DNA of 64,000 nt, taken from the NCBI GenBank assembly GCA_035498405.1, contig DATKAE010000062.1:1-64000 (forward strand), given 5' to 3'. Positions 56,191-64,000 of this stretch are shown here, piece after piece. Made by a program: the position numbers and the translations under genes. The DNA is from DATBFU01 sp035498405. Its GTDB lineage: Bacteria > Acidobacteriota > Thermoanaerobaculia > UBA5066 > Gp7-AA6. The notes under the pieces were generated by a model that was given only the letters and a program-made list of their open reading frames with translations, had not been told where the DNA came from and searched no databases. Numbering within the stretch: the first letter of the stretch is position 1; every line of letters begins with the position of its first letter.

Positions 56191-57300
56191 ATGAGAAAGG
56201 CGCTGGCACTCGCCCTGCCCTTGGCCGCCCTGGCGCTTTTCTTCTCCGCCTGCCATCCCACACAAGTGATCGTGGCGCGCCTGGTCACGCCCACACCCGG
56301 AGCGGCGCGGCCCGCCCCCGCTGCTGCCGCTCCCGCCCCGCCGCCAACTCGGCCCTCGGAAAAAGCCACCGCCGCGCCGGCCGCCGCCGCCACACAGCCG
56401 CCCACACCGACTCCGACGCCCACGCGCGTCGTGACGACCCCCGTTTCGAGGCCGGCGCTCGCCGCGACCCCGACCCGGCCCCCGGTTCCCGCCCCCACCG
56501 CGGTGCCGCCGCCAACCGCGCCTCCGCCGGCGCCCGCCGCCGCCGTTTCGGCGCCGACGGCGACCCGACCGCCGGCCGCTCCACCGACCGCCGCTCCACC
56601 ACCCCCGACGCGGCCCCCGGCTCCGCCGACGTCGGTGCCGGTGCCTCCGACCCGTCCGCCTGCACCTTCGCCCGCGGCCGCTCCACCGCCAACGGCAGCA
56701 CCCGCGGGGCGGGCTGCTCCGGCCGCGGCGGCCGCCGCGCCCCCGCCGACCGCGACGCTTGCGCCTCCGACGCGGATCCCCGCTACAGCCGTTCCTCCCA
56801 CGCGGCCCGCGCCTCCGCCGACGGAGACGCCTCTACCGACACGCATTCCTCCAACGAGGCCGGCTCCGCCCACCGCCGCCCCGGCGCTGGTGCCCCCGAC
56901 GGCTGCTCCGGCGGCTGCTGCCCCGCCGCCCACGGCTAGACCCGTTCTCGTCGCTCCGACGGCAACGCCGAGGAGGCCCGTCGTGATCTACGGCGAGCGA
57001 ATCCCGCCGACCCCAAACAAGAAGGAAGCCGCAGCGCTCACGAAGACGGCCAAGGTCGTCTCGAGCACACCGACCTACACGCAGACGCCGACCCCGACAC
57101 CGACGGCGACACCGACGCCGAGCGAGACCGCCACACCCGAGCGGCCGACACCTCCGCCGCCTCCGACACTGACGCCCCGTCCGATCCGCCGGGCTCGACC
57201 CGCGGCCGAGCCGACGAGCGGGCCGGCGACGCCGACCCACAAGCCGGGCGTCTACTACGAGGAGAACACGCCCACGCCGGTTCCGACACCGCGAGGCTGA
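56191..57300 (+). CDS. Pro/Thr/Ala-rich low-complexity lipoprotein
   Basis: 369 residues. A hydrophobic signal (about 3-20) ends FFSAC, so Cys21 may be lipidated, although the box is imperfect. Residues from about 33 to 265 consist almost only of Ala, Pro and Thr with scattered Arg and Val. The middle (RRPVVIYGERIPPTPNKKEA) is the only normal stretch; a second TPTPTP region and a KPGVYYEENTP tail follow. It probably forms an extended stalk through the periplasm or peptidoglycan. A TAGGAT element lies 14 bases before the ATG. Confidence 0.7.
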   Translation: MRKALALALPLAALALFFSACHPTQVIVARLVTPTPGAARPAPAAAAPAPPPTRPSEKATAAPAAAATQPPTPTPTPTRVVTTPVSRPALAATPTRPPVPAPTAVPPPTAPPPAPAAAVSAPTATRPPAAPPTAAPPPPTRPPAPPTSVPVPPTRPPAPSPAAAPPPTAAPAGRAAPAAAAAAPPPTATLAPPTRIPATAVPPTRPAPPPTETPLPTRIPPTRPAPPTAAPALVPPTAAPAAAAPPPTARPVLVAPTATPRRPVVIYGERIPPTPNKKEAAALTKTAKVVSSTPTYTQTPTPTPTATPTPSETATPERPTPPPPPTLTPRPIRRARPAAEPTSGPATPTHKPGVYYEENTPTPVPTPRG

Positions 57301-57306
57301 CGTCCC

Positions 57307-57954
57307 GTGTCCGGGGGGACGTCCGGACTCGTCCGTCATTTTCGAGAGGCGTTTCGGAGCACTCCGGCAGACGCTCTGCGCGACTGGTTCCGCGCCCAGG
57401 AGGAGCTTCGAGATCGGGGCGCGGAGGACACCGCCCGCGCCCTGGCGGACGAGCTCTGGGAGATGCTGCCGCACCTCCGCTTCGACTCGGCGCAAGCCCG
57501 GGCTCGCTTCTTCCACAACGCGGCCGTCTTCTTCGGAAGCCCGGGCCCCGCGGCCGACCTCGGGCGCGCGCGTCTCGCCTTCCGGGAGACGCTCGATCAT
57601 TTTTCCGCCCATGCGGACGACGGCTGGCGCGCCCGGGCGCTTCACAACCTGGGTACGGCGATCACGAATCTCGGAGCGTCTCCCGAGGAGCTCCGCGAGG
57701 CGACCGGCTACTTCGAAGAGGCTCTAGAGTGGCGCACCGCCGAGCGGGAGATCGCCCGAGCCGTCACGCTGCACCACCTGGGCCTGGCGCTTCGGCGGCT
57801 GGCCGAGCTCGATCTGTCCGAAGCGCCCGTTCTTCTCGAGCGGAGCGCCGAGGCCTTCCGCGAGGCGATCGAGATCCGCAAGCGCCATGGCCTCGAGGAG
57901 GGCCTCGCGGCATCGCGGCGGGAGCTTCAGGAGACCCTCGCGCGATCCGCTTAG
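57307..57954 (+). CDS. TPR-like helical protein
   Basis: 215 residues, GTG start six bases after the lipoprotein stop, so probably co-transcribed. Helical repeats are visible (RALHNLGTAITNLGASPEEL, HHLGLALRRLAELDL, then AFREAIEIRKRHG). No signal peptide. The pattern resembles the ORF-like repeats that count participants in CHAT/kinase-associated proteins, but no catalytic domain is attached. The 156 bases after it carry a TAGAAT element (58058-58063) and no gene. Confidence 0.7.
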   Translation: MSGGTSGLVRHFREAFRSTPADALRDWFRAQEELRDRGAEDTARALADELWEMLPHLRFDSAQARARFFHNAAVFFGSPGPAADLGRARLAFRETLDHFSAHADDGWRARALHNLGTAITNLGASPEELREATGYFEEALEWRTAEREIARAVTLHHLGLALRRLAELDLSEAPVLLERSAEAFREAIEIRKRHGLEEGLAASRRELQETLARSA

Positions 57955-58110
57955 TCAGCCCTCTTCGTCCACCAGAGGATCGTGGCGGCACACCTGTTCC
58001 GGAGATCAGGTCTCTTCCCCGGCGGGTGGGACAGTTACCGCGAGGCCGCCCGACTCCTAGAATCCGCGGCGATTCGGTGCGCGGTTTTTTGCGGGAAGAG
58101 GAGGTCAACG

Positions 58111-60639
58111 ATGAGCGGCACGTCCTGTCGAGCTCGACGACTGATCTGGCTTCTGGCGGCCGGCGCCATCCTGGCGCGACCGGCCGGCTCGAGCCCGCCC
58201 GTCGCCGTCACGACACCGGGAGACGCGCCGCACGGGAGGAACGAAGCTGCCCTGCCGGCTTTCTTCATCGCCAACACCGGCCAGGCCGATCCGCACGTGC
58301 TCTTCGAGAGCTCGGGGCCGGGCGGAAGCATCTTCTTCCTGTCCTGCGAAATCGTCGTCGTCGTGACGCACGCGGATTCGACGTCGGAGCGCAAGCCGAA
58401 GAGCGCCGCCCGGTTCGACGTGACCGGCAAGGCGGATCGAACCGCCTCCTCCCGATCGGTCACGGTTCGGCGGCTGCGATTTGACGGAGCGAGCCCCGAT
58501 GTTCGCCTGGAGGGCCTGCGTCGCCTGCCGGGTGTCGCCAACGTCTTTCACGGCTCCGATCCCAGCCGTTGGAGGACTCGCCTGCCGATCTACGCCGGGA
58601 TCGTCTACCGGAACCTCTATCCGGGAATCGACCTGGAGCTCGCGCCCGAAGGCCAGGAGATCCGAGGCAACTTCCGCGTCGCTCCCGGCGCGGATCCGTC
58701 GCGCGTCGGATGGCACTGGAGCGACGGTTCCGCCGTCTCCGCTTCCCCTTCGGAAGGGATCTCTCTGGCTTCCACTTCGCGCTCCAAGCCCGCGGCGGCG
58801 CTCGCGGCTGGTCCTTCCTTCTACTCGACCTACTACGGGGGCAGCGGTGTGGACATCGCCTATGCGCTCGCCGTGGATGCCGACGGCGCGGCCTACCTGA
58901 CCGGTTCGACCCTGTCGAGCGACTTGCCCACGGAGGGGCCGATCGACGGCACCTGCGGCACGGATGGCCTTTGCGACGCAGGGATCGCCACGGACGCCTT
59001 CGTCGCCAAGCTCGACCCGAACCAATCGGGCGCGGCGTCGCTCATCTACGCGACCTACCTCGGCGGAAGCGGCAACGACGTCGGTGTGGGAATCGCGGTC
59101 GACGCCTCGAAGAACGCCTACGTTGCCGGCATCGCTCGCGCGGGCTTTCCGACCACGGGCAATGCCTACCAGCAGACTTTCGGATCGGCCACGGGAGTCG
59201 GCGCCGACGCCTTTCTCTCGAAGCTCGCCCCCGACGGCGCCTCCCTCCTCTACTCGACCTACTTGGGCGGATCCGACGGCGACGGGGCCTGGGGAGTCGC
59301 GGCGGACTATTCGGGCAACGCCTGGCTGACCGGCGAGACCTTCTCCAGCAACTTCCCCACGACTCCCGGTGCCTACGACACCTCGTGCGGGAGCGACGGA
59401 AGCTGCGATGCAACCGGCGATGCCTACGTCGCCCGGCTCGACACGACTCAGTCGGGAGCCGCCTCGCTCATCTTGGCGACGTTTCTGGGCGGCAGCGCCG
59501 AGGACCAGGGGTTCGGCATCGCCCTCGGGGCAGGAAACACCATCTACTTGACCGGCCGGACCGCCTCGACGGACTTCCCGCATCCCGGCGCTTTCCAGGC
59601 CTCGAACGCCGGAGGCAGTTACGACGGGTTCGTCGCAAAGCTCTCGGCGGACGGTGCGAGTCTGCTCTACGCGACGTACGTTGGAGGAGACGGCTACGAC
59701 GACGCCTACACGATTTCCGTCGACGGATCGGGAAGGGCCTGGTTCGTGGGGACGACCGGCTCCGGCACGCTTCCGACCACGGCGAATGCCTTTCAGGGCT
59801 CCTTCGGTGGAGTCTTCGATGCCTACTTCGCCCAGATCGACCCCGCCGTCGCCGGCGCGGGATCACTGCTCTACGCGACCTATCTCGGCGGCTCGGGCGA
59901 CGACGAAGGGTACGGCCTCGCGCGGGATGCCTCGGGGACCGCCTACCTGACCGGGTTCACCGCCTCGACGGACTTCCCCGTCGCGGGCTGTCCGCCCCGT
60001 AGCGCCAACGCCGGCGGCTACGACGCGTTCCTGTCACGCCTCAATCCCTCGCTTTCGGGAGCGGCTTCCCTGGTTTCCTCCGGCTACTTCGGAGGCGGCG
60101 GCACGGACGCCGGATACGGGCTCGCCCGAGATGCGGCCGGAAACATTCTCTTCGCCGGGCAAACGTCCTCGCTCGACCTTCCGACGGCGAACGCTTACGC
60201 CGGAAGTCTTGCCGCCGGCTCGACCGATGCCTTCCTCACGCGGCTCGCGGCTCGGGATTGCTCCGCCGTGAGCTTCTACACGCTCACGCCCTGCCGCGTC
60301 GTCGACACGCGGCGGATGACGGGACCCTTGGGCGGCCCGCCGCTCTCGGGAGGAACCGACCGGGTCTTCGTTCTCGCCGGGCAGTGCGAAATCCCGGACA
60401 CCGCGAAGTCCGTCTCGCTGAACATCACCGTGACCGGTCCGACGGCGGCCGGCGACCTGCGCCTCTATCCTGCCGGAACGCCTCGTCCGCTGACCTCGAC
60501 GATCAACTACCAAATGGGGCAGACGCGCGCCAACAACGGCGTCCCGGCGCTCGGCGATGCGGGCGACCTCGCCGTGCGGTGCGACCAGGCTTCGGGGACA
60601 GTGCACCTGATCATCGACGTGAACGGGTACTTCCAGTAG
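58111..60639 (+). CDS. Secreted SBBP-repeat beta-propeller protein
   Basis: 842 residues. Signal peptide (about 1-25), an N-terminal domain (NTGQADPHVLFESSGPGG to about residue 230) of the DUF7948 kind that usually precedes such propellers, then a long run of SBBP-type repeats with YATYLGGSG-D---G-A-D-SG-AYLTG. The last 120 residues (FYTLTPCRVVDTR to IIDVNGYFQ) form a separate domain shared with the next gene. Start ATG 58111 has AGGAGGT five to six bases before it. It is likely to be extracellular or surface-bound; ligand unknown. Confidence 0.85.
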   Translation: MSGTSCRARRLIWLLAAGAILARPAGSSPPVAVTTPGDAPHGRNEAALPAFFIANTGQADPHVLFESSGPGGSIFFLSCEIVVVVTHADSTSERKPKSAARFDVTGKADRTASSRSVTVRRLRFDGASPDVRLEGLRRLPGVANVFHGSDPSRWRTRLPIYAGIVYRNLYPGIDLELAPEGQEIRGNFRVAPGADPSRVGWHWSDGSAVSASPSEGISLASTSRSKPAAALAAGPSFYSTYYGGSGVDIAYALAVDADGAAYLTGSTLSSDLPTEGPIDGTCGTDGLCDAGIATDAFVAKLDPNQSGAASLIYATYLGGSGNDVGVGIAVDASKNAYVAGIARAGFPTTGNAYQQTFGSATGVGADAFLSKLAPDGASLLYSTYLGGSDGDGAWGVAADYSGNAWLTGETFSSNFPTTPGAYDTSCGSDGSCDATGDAYVARLDTTQSGAASLILATFLGGSAEDQGFGIALGAGNTIYLTGRTASTDFPHPGAFQASNAGGSYDGFVAKLSADGASLLYATYVGGDGYDDAYTISVDGSGRAWFVGTTGSGTLPTTANAFQGSFGGVFDAYFAQIDPAVAGAGSLLYATYLGGSGDDEGYGLARDASGTAYLTGFTASTDFPVAGCPPRSANAGGYDAFLSRLNPSLSGAASLVSSGYFGGGGTDAGYGLARDAAGNILFAGQTSSLDLPTANAYAGSLAAGSTDAFLTRLAARDCSAVSFYTLTPCRVVDTRRMTGPLGGPPLSGGTDRVFVLAGQCEIPDTAKSVSLNITVTGPTAAGDLRLYPAGTPRPLTSTINYQMGQTRANNGVPALGDAGDLAVRCDQASGTVHLIIDVNGYFQ

Positions 60640-60689
60640 GAGAGTTCTTTCGACCCCCCGGTGACAGGCTGACCGGCACCGGAAAGCTT

Positions 60690-62957
60690 TTGGGCAAGGG
60701 ACAGCGGCTCGCCTCTCCTCTTGCCCCGCGAATCGCGCGGCGAGCGGCGGTAGCGCTCTTCGGAGTGGTCTTGCCCGGTCTTGCTCCCGCTCAGATTCTC
60801 ACGGAGTACACGATCCCCACGGCCAACGGCCCTCGGGGGATCGTCGCCGGACCCGACGGCGCGCTCTGGTTCACCGAAGGAGTTGGCAACCGGATCGCCC
60901 GCATCACGGCCGCAGGAGTCATCACCGAGTTCGCGATCCCCACCAGCGACAGCGACCCTTACGGCATCACGTCAGGCCCCGACGGCGCCCTCTGGTTCAC
61001 CGAGCAGCAGGGCAACAGGATCGGCCGGATCACCACCACGGGCACCATCACCGAGTTCGCGATTCCCACGGCGGACAGCTACCCTCACGGCATCACGTCA
61101 GGCCCCGACGGCGCCCTCTGGTTCACGGAGTTCTCTAGTAGCAAGATCGGCCGGATCAGCACCGCGGGGGTTGTTACGGAGTTCGCTTTGCTCACGAGCC
61201 TTGGCCCCTACGGGATCGTGGCCGGCTTGGACGGCGCCCTCTGGTTCACCCAGCCAGGATGCTGCAACGGCCGGTACGGCGGCTACATCGGCAAGATCAC
61301 GACGGCAGGGACTGTCACGTTCGAGTCCCAGACGCTCGGCCAGCCCGCGGAGATCTCGGCCGGCCCCGATGGCGCCCTCTGGTTCACCGAGAACACCTAC
61401 ACAGTTTACGGGGCCTTTGGCAAGATCGGCAGGATCACGACGGCAGGGATTCTCACGAACGAGTTCGCGATTCCCACGGCCTACAGCGACCCTTACGGCA
61501 TCACGTCGGGCCCAGACGGCGCCCTTTGGTTCACCGAGGTAGGGAGCAACCAGATCGGCCGGATCACCACCGCTGGAGCCATCACCGAGTTCCCGATCCC
61601 CACGGCGGGCAGCCAACCTCCCGGCATTACGTCAGGCCCAGACGGCGCCCTCTGGTTCACCGAGACCGATGGCAACAAGATCGGCCGGATCACGATCGCT
61701 GGGGTCATCACCGAGTTCCCTTTCCCGCCGGCCTATCTTCGAGGAATCACTGCCGGATCCGATGGGGCCCTCTGGTTCGCCGAAGCCAGCGGCAACAGGA
61801 TCGGCCGGATCACCACCGCGGGAGTCATCACCGAGTTCACGATCCCCACGGAAGGTGGCTTTCCGCAAGGCATCGCGGCCGGACCCGACAACGCACTGTG
61901 GTTCACAGAGACCGACGGCAACAAAATCGGCCGGATTACCACCGCTGGAGTCATCACCGAGTTTCCGATCCCCTCGGTCGGCAGTTTCCCTTTCGCGATC
62001 GCGGCCGGATCCGATGGGGCCCTCTGGTTCACAGAGCATGGCGGCAACAAGATCGGCCGGATCACAACCGCGGGAGTCCTCACCGAGTTCGCTATCCCCA
62101 CGGCCGATAGCTGGCCTTACAGCATTGCGGCCGGACCCGACGGCGCCCTCTGGTTCACGGAGTCCCTAGTGAACAAGATCGGCCGGATCACCACCGCGGG
62201 AGTCATCACCGAGCTCGCTATCCCCACAGCCTATAGTTTCCCTCTAGGCATCGCGGCCGGGCCTGACGGTGCCCTCTGGTTCACAGAGAGCGGCGGCAAC
62301 GCGGTCGGCCGGATTACGACCGTGGGGGTTGTGACCAACGAGTTCGCGATCCCCACCGCCAACAGCTCGACGCAAGCCATCGCGGCCGGACCCGACAACG
62401 CACTGTGGTTCACAGAGACCGACGGCAACAAAATCGGCAGGATCACCACCGCTGGAGTCATCACCGAGTTCGCTATCCCCACGGCCGGCAGCTCGCCTCA
62501 AGGCATCGCCGCCGGACCCGACGGCGCCCTCTGGTTCGCAGAGTGGTCTGGCAACAAGATCGGCCGGATCACGACGCCCTTCCCGACCAGCTACTACACC
62601 GTGATGCCCTGCCGCGTCATCGACACCCGCGGTGGTACGGCTCCGATCACGAGTCCACCGCTCTCCGGCGGAGCGGTCAGCGTCTTCGTGCTCACGGGTT
62701 ATTGCGGCGTGCCGTCGGGTGCGAAGGCCGTCTCGCTCAACGTGACGATCACTCAGCCCACCGCTGCTGGCGACTTGCGCCTCTACCCGGCCGGCTCCTC
62801 TCCACCACTCGCCTCCTCGATCAACTATCGTCTCGGCCAGACACGGGCCAACAATTCGATCGTTGCCCTCGGAGCATCTGGCGACCTCGCCGGGCGTTGC
62901 GATCAGGCCTCGGGGACCGTGCATCTGATCATCGACGTGAACGGGTACTTCCAGTGA
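60690..62957 (+). CDS. Secreted Vgb-like double propeller protein
   Basis: 755 residues from TTG 60690, which gives a good signal peptide (RRAAVALFGVVLPGLAPAQ). Fourteen repeats of about 42 residues, consensus GPDGALWFTE--GNKIGRI then TTAGVITEFAIPT, fill residues about 50-630. A streptogramin-lyase (Vgb) propeller has seven such blades, so this should be two propellers. The C-terminal 120 residues (YYTVMPCRVIDTR to IIDVNGYFQ) are about two-thirds identical to the end of the preceding protein. Lyase activity is not implied. The upstream frame extension overlaps the previous gene and is rejected. Confidence 0.8.
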   Translation: MGKGQRLASPLAPRIARRAAVALFGVVLPGLAPAQILTEYTIPTANGPRGIVAGPDGALWFTEGVGNRIARITAAGVITEFAIPTSDSDPYGITSGPDGALWFTEQQGNRIGRITTTGTITEFAIPTADSYPHGITSGPDGALWFTEFSSSKIGRISTAGVVTEFALLTSLGPYGIVAGLDGALWFTQPGCCNGRYGGYIGKITTAGTVTFESQTLGQPAEISAGPDGALWFTENTYTVYGAFGKIGRITTAGILTNEFAIPTAYSDPYGITSGPDGALWFTEVGSNQIGRITTAGAITEFPIPTAGSQPPGITSGPDGALWFTETDGNKIGRITIAGVITEFPFPPAYLRGITAGSDGALWFAEASGNRIGRITTAGVITEFTIPTEGGFPQGIAAGPDNALWFTETDGNKIGRITTAGVITEFPIPSVGSFPFAIAAGSDGALWFTEHGGNKIGRITTAGVLTEFAIPTADSWPYSIAAGPDGALWFTESLVNKIGRITTAGVITELAIPTAYSFPLGIAAGPDGALWFTESGGNAVGRITTVGVVTNEFAIPTANSSTQAIAAGPDNALWFTETDGNKIGRITTAGVITEFAIPTAGSSPQGIAAGPDGALWFAEWSGNKIGRITTPFPTSYYTVMPCRVIDTRGGTAPITSPPLSGGAVSVFVLTGYCGVPSGAKAVSLNVTITQPTAAGDLRLYPAGSSPPLASSINYRLGQTRANNSIVALGASGDLAGRCDQASGTVHLIIDVNGYFQ

Positions 62958-62966
62958 CGAGAGCGC

Positions 62967-63884
62967 TCAGAAGAACCTCTCCAGCCGGAATCTCCCCTTG
63001 GCCGCGACGAGCGGTTTCCAGAGGTCGCCCGTCTTTCGCAGGCGCGCCGGCACGTTCTCGATCCGGAAGTCCTCGATCTCGATGCCGCGCTCGATCTCCT
63101 TCCAGGTCACGGGCGTCGAGACGGTGGCCCGCGGGGTCGGGCGCACGGAGTAGATCGAGGCAAGGGTCTGGCCCCACGCATTCTGGTTGTAGTCGACGAG
63201 CACGGTGCTCCTCGGTCGCTTCGCCACGCGGTACTCGGTCGTTAGGAGCTTTGGATGACGCGCCTCAACGAGGGTCGCGAAGCCCTTCGCGAATTCCCAG
63301 ACCTCCTTTTGCGTGGGGCCGCGCACGATGGGGACGTAGAGATGGATGCCCCGGGAACCGGTCGTCTTGGCGTGGGCCGGCATGCGGAGCTCCTCGAACG
63401 CCTCTCGCAACGCGAGCGCCGCCTCGCGCACGGTCGCGAAGGAGGCGCCCGGCACGGGATCGAGGTCGAAGTGGACGTAGTCGGGGCGGTCCAGGTCGTC
63501 GCAGCGCGCATACCACTGATTCAAATCGATGCACCCGAGGTTGACCACCCAGAGGAGCGACGCCAAGTCCTGGACCATCGGGAAGCGAATGACCTTCCCC
63601 GAGGAATGCTCCACGGCGCAGATCTCGATCCAGTCGGGCCGCGGCGAGGGCGCCTGTTTCATGAAGAAGAACTTGCCCGATGCCCCGTGCGGGTACCGCT
63701 TCATGACCATGGCGCGGTCCTTCAAGTGCGGGAGCAGATGGGGCGACACCTCGGTGTAGTAGCGCAGCAGGTCTCCCTTGGTCACTCCAAGCTCCGGCCA
63801 GAAGACCTTGCGCAGATTCGTCAGCCGGACGATCCTTCCGGCCACGCCGACCTCGACCGTCTCCGCGCTTTGGGGGATGGCCAT
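62967..63884 (-). CDS. Stand-alone LigD-type NHEJ polymerase/primase
   Basis: 305 residues, the polymerase domain of LigD without ligase or nuclease. Metal-binding Asp140 and Asp142 in HFDLDP, Asp231 in VLVDYNQN, and the nucleotide-binding SRGIHLYVP (177-185) are present. Such proteins add ribo- or deoxynucleotides at double-strand breaks with Ku; no ku gene is in the window. ATG 63884 is 56 bases from the divergent ArsR gene, and its stop is nine bases from the end of the convergent propeller gene. Confidence 0.9.
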   Translation of the reverse strand: MAIPQSAETVEVGVAGRIVRLTNLRKVFWPELGVTKGDLLRYYTEVSPHLLPHLKDRAMVMKRYPHGASGKFFFMKQAPSPRPDWIEICAVEHSSGKVIRFPMVQDLASLLWVVNLGCIDLNQWYARCDDLDRPDYVHFDLDPVPGASFATVREAALALREAFEELRMPAHAKTTGSRGIHLYVPIVRGPTQKEVWEFAKGFATLVEARHPKLLTTEYRVAKRPRSTVLVDYNQNAWGQTLASIYSVRPTPRATVSTPVTWKEIERGIEIEDFRIENVPARLRKTGDLWKPLVAAKGRFRLERFF

Positions 63885-63903
63885 CGGGAGGCAAGCATAG
63901 GGC

Positions 63904-63932
63904 TTGACAGGTATTCCGGGGAGCGATATTAG
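63904..63932 (+). promoter_or_regulatory. Promoter of the ArsR-family gene
   Basis: TTGACA (63904-63909), 17 bases, TATTAG (63927-63932). The -35 is a perfect consensus match. Initiation would fall a few bases before or at the ATG at 63941, giving a leaderless mRNA. Confidence 0.7.
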
Positions 63933-63951
63933 TTAACCATATGGTTAACTA
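63930..63951. promoter_or_regulatory. 22-base palindromic operator
   Basis: AGTTAACCATATGGTTAACT (63931-63950) is a perfect palindrome and extends one further pair on each side. It overlaps the -10 element, the start site and the first codons of the ArsR gene, so a bound dimer would block initiation. Autoregulation is the obvious reading. Confidence 0.75.
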
Positions 63952-64000
63952 TTCGGCGGCCCTGGACACGACCTTCTCGGCCCTGGCCGATCCGACGCGC
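63941..64000 (+). CDS. ArsR-family HTH regulator (partial, cut by window end)
   Basis: The first 20 codons read MVNYSAALDTTFSALADPTR. The F-x-ALADPTR segment is the standard N-terminus of ArsR-family winged-helix regulators, especially the group often paired with SRPBCC (AHSA1-type) proteins. The rest lies outside the window. Its ATG sits in the middle of the palindrome, and no Shine-Dalgarno is available. Confidence 0.75.
   Translation, partial: MVNYSAALDTTFSALADPTR

Noticed and set aside
60810..62580. Short regular repeats that might suggest a CRISPR array
   Set aside because: The repeats are about 126 bases, stay in one reading frame and encode propeller blades. No CRISPR array was seen anywhere in the window.
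60690..62957. Streptogramin (virginiamycin B) lyase function
   Set aside because: Only the blade repeat is shared. The protein is secreted, has 14 blades plus an extra domain, and the catalytic residues cannot be assigned.

Overview
The window is a high-GC bacterial chromosome segment, and I infer an Acidobacteriota origin. The reasons are a row of Hanks-type kinases that each carry a transmembrane helix and a TolB/PD40-like beta-propeller, MacB-like permease clusters without an ATPase, seven- and fourteen-repeat secreted propellers, and a DAP-type (DNPR motif) MurE in a complete dcw cluster. No rRNA gene or typical marker was available to fix the class.

Layout. 165-253 is tRNA-Ser(GGA), followed by a structured repeat. 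From 709 to 24252 all genes are on the minus strand: a DUF971 protein, five receptor-like Ser/Thr kinases plus the 5' remnant of a sixth (1055-14329), the HtpX protease, and two related efflux modules, each with a membrane-fusion protein and two or three FtsX/MacB-type permeases but no ATPase. 24371-28664 holds tRNA-Arg(ACG), tadA, tRNA-Ser(CGA), a NatA/NatB-type ABC exporter, tRNA-Glu(CTC) with two decayed copies, and a two-domain lipoprotein. 28882-29214 is a small YbaN-like membrane protein.

29353-45407 (minus) is the division and cell-wall cluster mraZ-rsmH-ftsL-ftsI-murE-murF-mraY-murD-ftsW-murG-murC-ftsQ-ftsA-ftsZ. Most genes overlap by 1-11 bases, murB and ddl are absent, and a clear promoter with four MraZ-type operator repeats lies upstream. 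Behind it, also on minus, is a coupled cysteine desulfurase-mfd-surA set.

51369-62957 (plus) carries an acyl-CoA dehydrogenase-like flavoprotein, a double-length ThyX, and an unrecognised accessory stretch: a 39-codon ORF, a small helical protein, a TPR protein, a Pro/Thr/Ala-rich lipoprotein and another TPR-like protein. Two secreted propeller proteins follow that share a C-terminal domain. A stand-alone LigD-type polymerase (minus) and the first 20 codons of an ArsR-family regulator, with its promoter and palindromic operator, close the window.

Points deserving most attention are the gene-end structured repeat (three copies), the ThyX whose signature motif is split between its two halves, the rsmH gene that has no usable start codon, the tRNA-Glu relic array, and the helical/TPR/lipoprotein locus at 54.4-58 kb.
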